NCBI GenBank assembly: GCA_023425615.1
Contig: JAFACJ010000029.1
Coordinates: 1 to 7,458, forward strand
Reading direction: 5' to 3'
Source: Actinomycetes bacterium
GTDB lineage: Bacteria; Actinomycetota; Actinomycetes; Streptosporangiales; Streptosporangiaceae
Length of the DNA: 7,458 nucleotides
Part shown: positions 5,358 to 7,458 of the stretch, piece by piece
How positions within the stretch are numbered: position 1 is the first letter of the stretch
Layout: every line of letters starts with the position of its first letter
Position numbers and translations under genes: made by a program
Notes under the pieces: generated by a model
Databases searched by the model: none
Told to the model about the DNA's origin: nothing
The model's input: only the letters and a program-made list of their open reading frames with translations

Positions 5358-6611
5358 GTGCGCCCCCATGTCGAGCTGATCCAGGAAGACGACTACGTCT
5401 GGCACGGCGCCGAGCTCATCGAGGGTGAGGGCCGCGCCAGCGAGCGCCGGCTCTCCGTGGACGAGGAGGACGGCTCCTCCTCGCTGCGGATCGACTTCCA
5501 CACCGCCTGGGGTCGCGGACCCGGCATCCACCACGCCAACAGCGAGTACTACGTGCTCGAAGGCTCGATGACCTACGACGGCCGCCAGATCGGCAAGGGC
5601 GGTTACGTCTACGCCCCCAAGGGCGTGCCGACCGGCGCGATCACCTTCGCGGAAGGCACCAAGATCCTGCACTACCGCGAGTACGGCGACGCGGGCTTCG
5701 ACCGCGTCGACTCCCCGGCCCACCCGCGCTGGGCCGACGCCCGCGAGGACGTCATCGTCATCGACAGCGAGGCGATGAACTGGGACGCGGTGCCCAACCC
5801 CGGCCCCATGCCCGGCCTGTTCATCAAGTACCTGCACGTGGACCCGGCGACGGGCTTCTACACCCGCCTCGTGCACGCCCAGGAGGGCTGGGCCGACCAC
5901 CGGCTGGCCCACCACCCCTGCTACGAGGAGGCGTACACCACGCAGGGCCACATGGAGTACAACTTCGGCACGCTCGACCTGGGCACGTACTTCTTCCGTC
6001 CCGCGCGGGTCAAGCACGGCCACTTCACCACCATGGAGGGCGGCGCCACCTGGCTGCTGCGCTCCGACGGCGAGCTGCAGAACTGGTACACCCAGAACGA
6101 GTGGCTGCGCTGGGGCGGAGAGGCCGTCAACTACGGCCCGGAGGGCGGCCGCATGCGCTGGTCGCAGTCCTCGCACGACCTCGGCTCCGGCCCCACCTGG
6201 CGCACCGAGAAGGACATCGCCGACCTCACCGCCGCCTGGCAGTTCCAGCGCGACCAGGGGCAGCCCGACGCGCGCTACACCCAGCACGGGCAGGGCGCCG
6301 ACCGCAGCATCCTGGCCATCGCCAAGGCCCTTGACGCGGCGCGCCTCCAGGGCGGCCACTCCGACGAGCACGGGCACGACCACTCGCACGACCACGGGCA
6401 CGACCACGACCACGACCACGACGTTCCCGCGCTGGACTGGGGCGCGGACCCCGCGTCGCTGGAGCACGCCGACGAGCGCACCGACGCCGGCGCGCACAAC
6501 TGGGCGCACGGGCGGGCGTGGAAGCCGGGCGACCACATCCCGGCGCCCATCATCTCCTCCCTGCCGGTCCGCAGCCGCTCCCGCGGCCGCTGGGACGGCG
6601 ACGGCATGTAG
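5358..6611 (+). CDS. Bicupin (two cupin domains) with a histidine-rich C-terminal stretch
   Basis: 417-residue soluble protein starting at GTG. Cupin 1 (about 45-110) has HHANSEYYVLEG (58-69), keeping His59 and Glu63, but its second motif PKGVPT (87-92) has Thr where the metal-binding His is expected. Cupin 2 (about 155-235) has HHPCYEEAYTTQG (185-197) and PARVKH (215-220), keeping His186, Glu190/191 and His220, so this domain probably binds the metal. Such folds serve dioxygenases, isomerases and anti-sigma sensors. Residues 334-355 hold ten histidines, mostly as alternating HD/HG pairs, a likely nickel/zinc/iron-binding tail segment. A further 60 residues follow, ending in a basic segment PVRSRSRGRW (403-412). 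It has its own AT-rich promoter region downstream of the ligase. It could be a metal-dependent ring-modifying enzyme, but the exact family is not recognised. Confidence 0.85.
   Translation: MRPHVELIQEDDYVWHGAELIEGEGRASERRLSVDEEDGSSSLRIDFHTAWGRGPGIHHANSEYYVLEGSMTYDGRQIGKGGYVYAPKGVPTGAITFAEGTKILHYREYGDAGFDRVDSPAHPRWADAREDVIVIDSEAMNWDAVPNPGPMPGLFIKYLHVDPATGFYTRLVHAQEGWADHRLAHHPCYEEAYTTQGHMEYNFGTLDLGTYFFRPARVKHGHFTTMEGGATWLLRSDGELQNWYTQNEWLRWGGEAVNYGPEGGRMRWSQSSHDLGSGPTWRTEKDIADLTAAWQFQRDQGQPDARYTQHGQGADRSILAIAKALDAARLQGGHSDEHGHDHSHDHGHDHDHDHDVPALDWGADPASLEHADERTDAGAHNWAHGRAWKPGDHIPAPIISSLPVRSRSRGRWDGDGM
6357..6422 (+). repeat. Short in-frame repeats coding the histidine-rich stretch
   Basis: Reiterated GACCAC and GGGCACGACCAC units encode ten His in 22 residues of the bicupin. 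All units are multiples of three, so slippage would change the number of His-Asp pairs without breaking the frame. The stretch may therefore vary in length between strains. Confidence 0.75.
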
Positions 6612-6627
6612 CCGTACCTCCCTTTTT
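6601..6627 (+). terminator. Weak terminator-like hairpin across the bicupin stop codon
   Basis: ACGGC (6601-6605) / GCCGT (6611-6615), with the loop covering most of the stop codon, followed after seven bases by TTTTT (6623-6627). The stem is short and the T-run is displaced, so termination would be inefficient. Confidence 0.3.
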
Positions 6628-6646
6628 CGTCAGAACCCTGTGAACA

Positions 6647-6677
6647 CCGTGGCCGGGCCCTGCGGGTCCGGCCACGG
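6647..6677 (+). terminator. Strong 14-base-pair hairpin before the membrane-protein gene
   Basis: Left arm CCGTGGCCGGGCCC (6647-6660), loop TGC, right arm GGGTCCGGCCACGG (6664-6677). All pairs are Watson-Crick except one G-U. There is no T-run after it. It lies 35 bases past the bicupin stop and 8 bases before the ribosome site of the next gene, so it may be a terminator, an attenuator or a translational control element. Confidence 0.55.
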
Positions 6678-6695
6678 CCGTCTCTGGAACATCAC

Positions 6696-7442
6696 ATGCC
6701 CCTCATCCTGTCCTCCGCCCCCGCCATGGAGCCCGTCCACGGGCTCAACTCCTACAGCCTGGCGATCCTGCTCCACATCGTGCTCTTCGTCTACTGGCTG
6801 GGCAGCGACATCGGCGTCTTCTACTCCAGCCGGTTCATCCTCCAGTCCGAGCTGACCACCCCGGCCCGCTCGGTCGCGGCCAAGATCATGCACGCCGTGG
6901 ACATGGCGCCGCGGATCTGCCTGGTGCTGTTCCTGCCCAGCGGCGTGACGCTCATGGCGCTCAGCCCGTTCGGCGACGACGTCTTCCCCGGCTGGCTGGT
7001 CGCCCTGGCCTGGCTCGGCTCGCTGTGCTGGCTGGTGCTGGTCGTCTACGACTACACCCGCGGCGCCACCTCGCTCGGGAAGCTGGTGCAGCGGCTCGAC
7101 CTGATCGTCCGCTACTGCCTGGTCGTCGGGCTGCTCGCCGTCTCCGGGTACGTCTTCCTCAGCGAGGAGCCGTTCGGCGTCACCACCAACCCCAAGTGGC
7201 TGGCCGCCAAGGTCGCCGCGTACGCGCTGTGCATCCTGTCCGGTGTGATGATCCGCCGCCGGCTCAGCCCCTTCGGCCCCGCCTTCGGCAAGCTGGTGAC
7301 CCAGGGCTCCAGCCCCGAGGTAGAGCGGCAGATCCGCCACTCCGTGCGCTCCTGCCTGCCCTACGTCTACGCGATCTGGTTCCTGGTCCTCCTCGCCGCG
7401 TTCCTCGGCGTCGTCAAGCCCGGCACCGCGGCCTTCGGCTGA
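6696..7442 (+). CDS. Six-helix membrane protein, possibly CopD/HemJ-like, function unknown
   Basis: 248-residue integral membrane protein with about six helices (near 20-43, 72-90, 98-118, 136-156, 168-187 and 219-240). The first helix carries LLHIVLFVYWLGSDIGVFY with His27, and IMHAVDMAPR places His66 just before the second. An LH-x(5-6)-W-x-G first helix and a His near the second recall the CopD/HemJ (UPF0093) membrane group, in which such histidines may bind heme or copper. The likeness is short and uncertain. The positively charged loop IRRRLSPFG (186-194) and His215 come before the last helix. ATG at 6696 is preceded by GGAA (6686-6689) at six bases, whereas Met11 has no ribosome site. 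It lies 84 bases after the bicupin on the same strand, behind a strong hairpin, and could serve metal/heme handling or electron supply for it. Confidence 0.8.
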   Translation: MPLILSSAPAMEPVHGLNSYSLAILLHIVLFVYWLGSDIGVFYSSRFILQSELTTPARSVAAKIMHAVDMAPRICLVLFLPSGVTLMALSPFGDDVFPGWLVALAWLGSLCWLVLVVYDYTRGATSLGKLVQRLDLIVRYCLVVGLLAVSGYVFLSEEPFGVTTNPKWLAAKVAAYALCILSGVMIRRRLSPFGPAFGKLVTQGSSPEVERQIRHSVRSCLPYVYAIWFLVLLAAFLGVVKPGTAAFG

Positions 7443-7458
7443 TCCCGCCGCCCGAGAG

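Noticed and set aside
5310..6536. A 408-codon open frame opposite the bicupin
   Set aside because: Val/Gly/Arg-rich with no recognisable domain; the opposite strand carries cupin motifs and a proper ribosome site.
5358..6611. Naming the bicupin gentisate or 1-hydroxy-2-naphthoate dioxygenase
   Set aside because: Bicupin layout and size are broadly similar, but the characteristic sequence signatures of those enzymes were not recognised.

Overview
The window is about 70% G+C, with strong G/C preference at third codon positions, Shine-Dalgarno-led starts and compact spacing. This fits a high-GC actinomycete (Streptosporangiales- or Nocardiopsis-like); the genus cannot be fixed from the sequence. 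No RNA gene, IS element, CRISPR array or phage gene is visible. It looks like an ordinary chromosomal metabolic locus with an unfamiliar gene combination.

Layout. The left third (1-2504) reads on the minus strand. A small lipocalin/DUF3598-like protein (2055-2504) is followed, after a 134-base gap with a hairpin, by two inner-membrane permeases of a peptide/nickel-type ABC importer (DppB-like 952-1920, DppC-like 56-949). The first four codons of a further gene lie at 1-12, probably the importer ATPase. The right two thirds read on the plus strand: a two-domain VOC (glyoxalase/extradiol-dioxygenase fold) protein (2645-3613), an ANL-superfamily acyl/aryl-CoA ligase (3704-5260), a bicupin with a histidine-rich C-terminal stretch (5358-6611) and a six-helix membrane protein (6696-7442).

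Control. The two arms diverge from 2505-2644. That region holds a good sigma-70-type promoter for the plus arm (TTGACA-N18-TAGCGT), a weaker overlapping one for the minus arm, and three alternating GGAAC half-sites that look like an operator. The bicupin has its own AT-rich promoter region (TTGACC-N17-TACCTT). Hairpins sit before the ligase, before the membrane protein and after the lipocalin-like gene. The leaders of the ligase and membrane-protein genes share a block of sequence just before their starts.

How it may work together (inference). An importer, a CoA ligase, a VOC protein, a metal-type bicupin and a small beta-barrel protein under a shared divergent control region suggest uptake and breakdown of a small organic compound, possibly aromatic. 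Activation would be as a CoA ester, with metal-dependent oxygenation or isomerisation. The substrate cannot be read from the sequence. The best candidates for something undescribed are the His-rich bicupin with its membrane neighbour, and the divergent control region.
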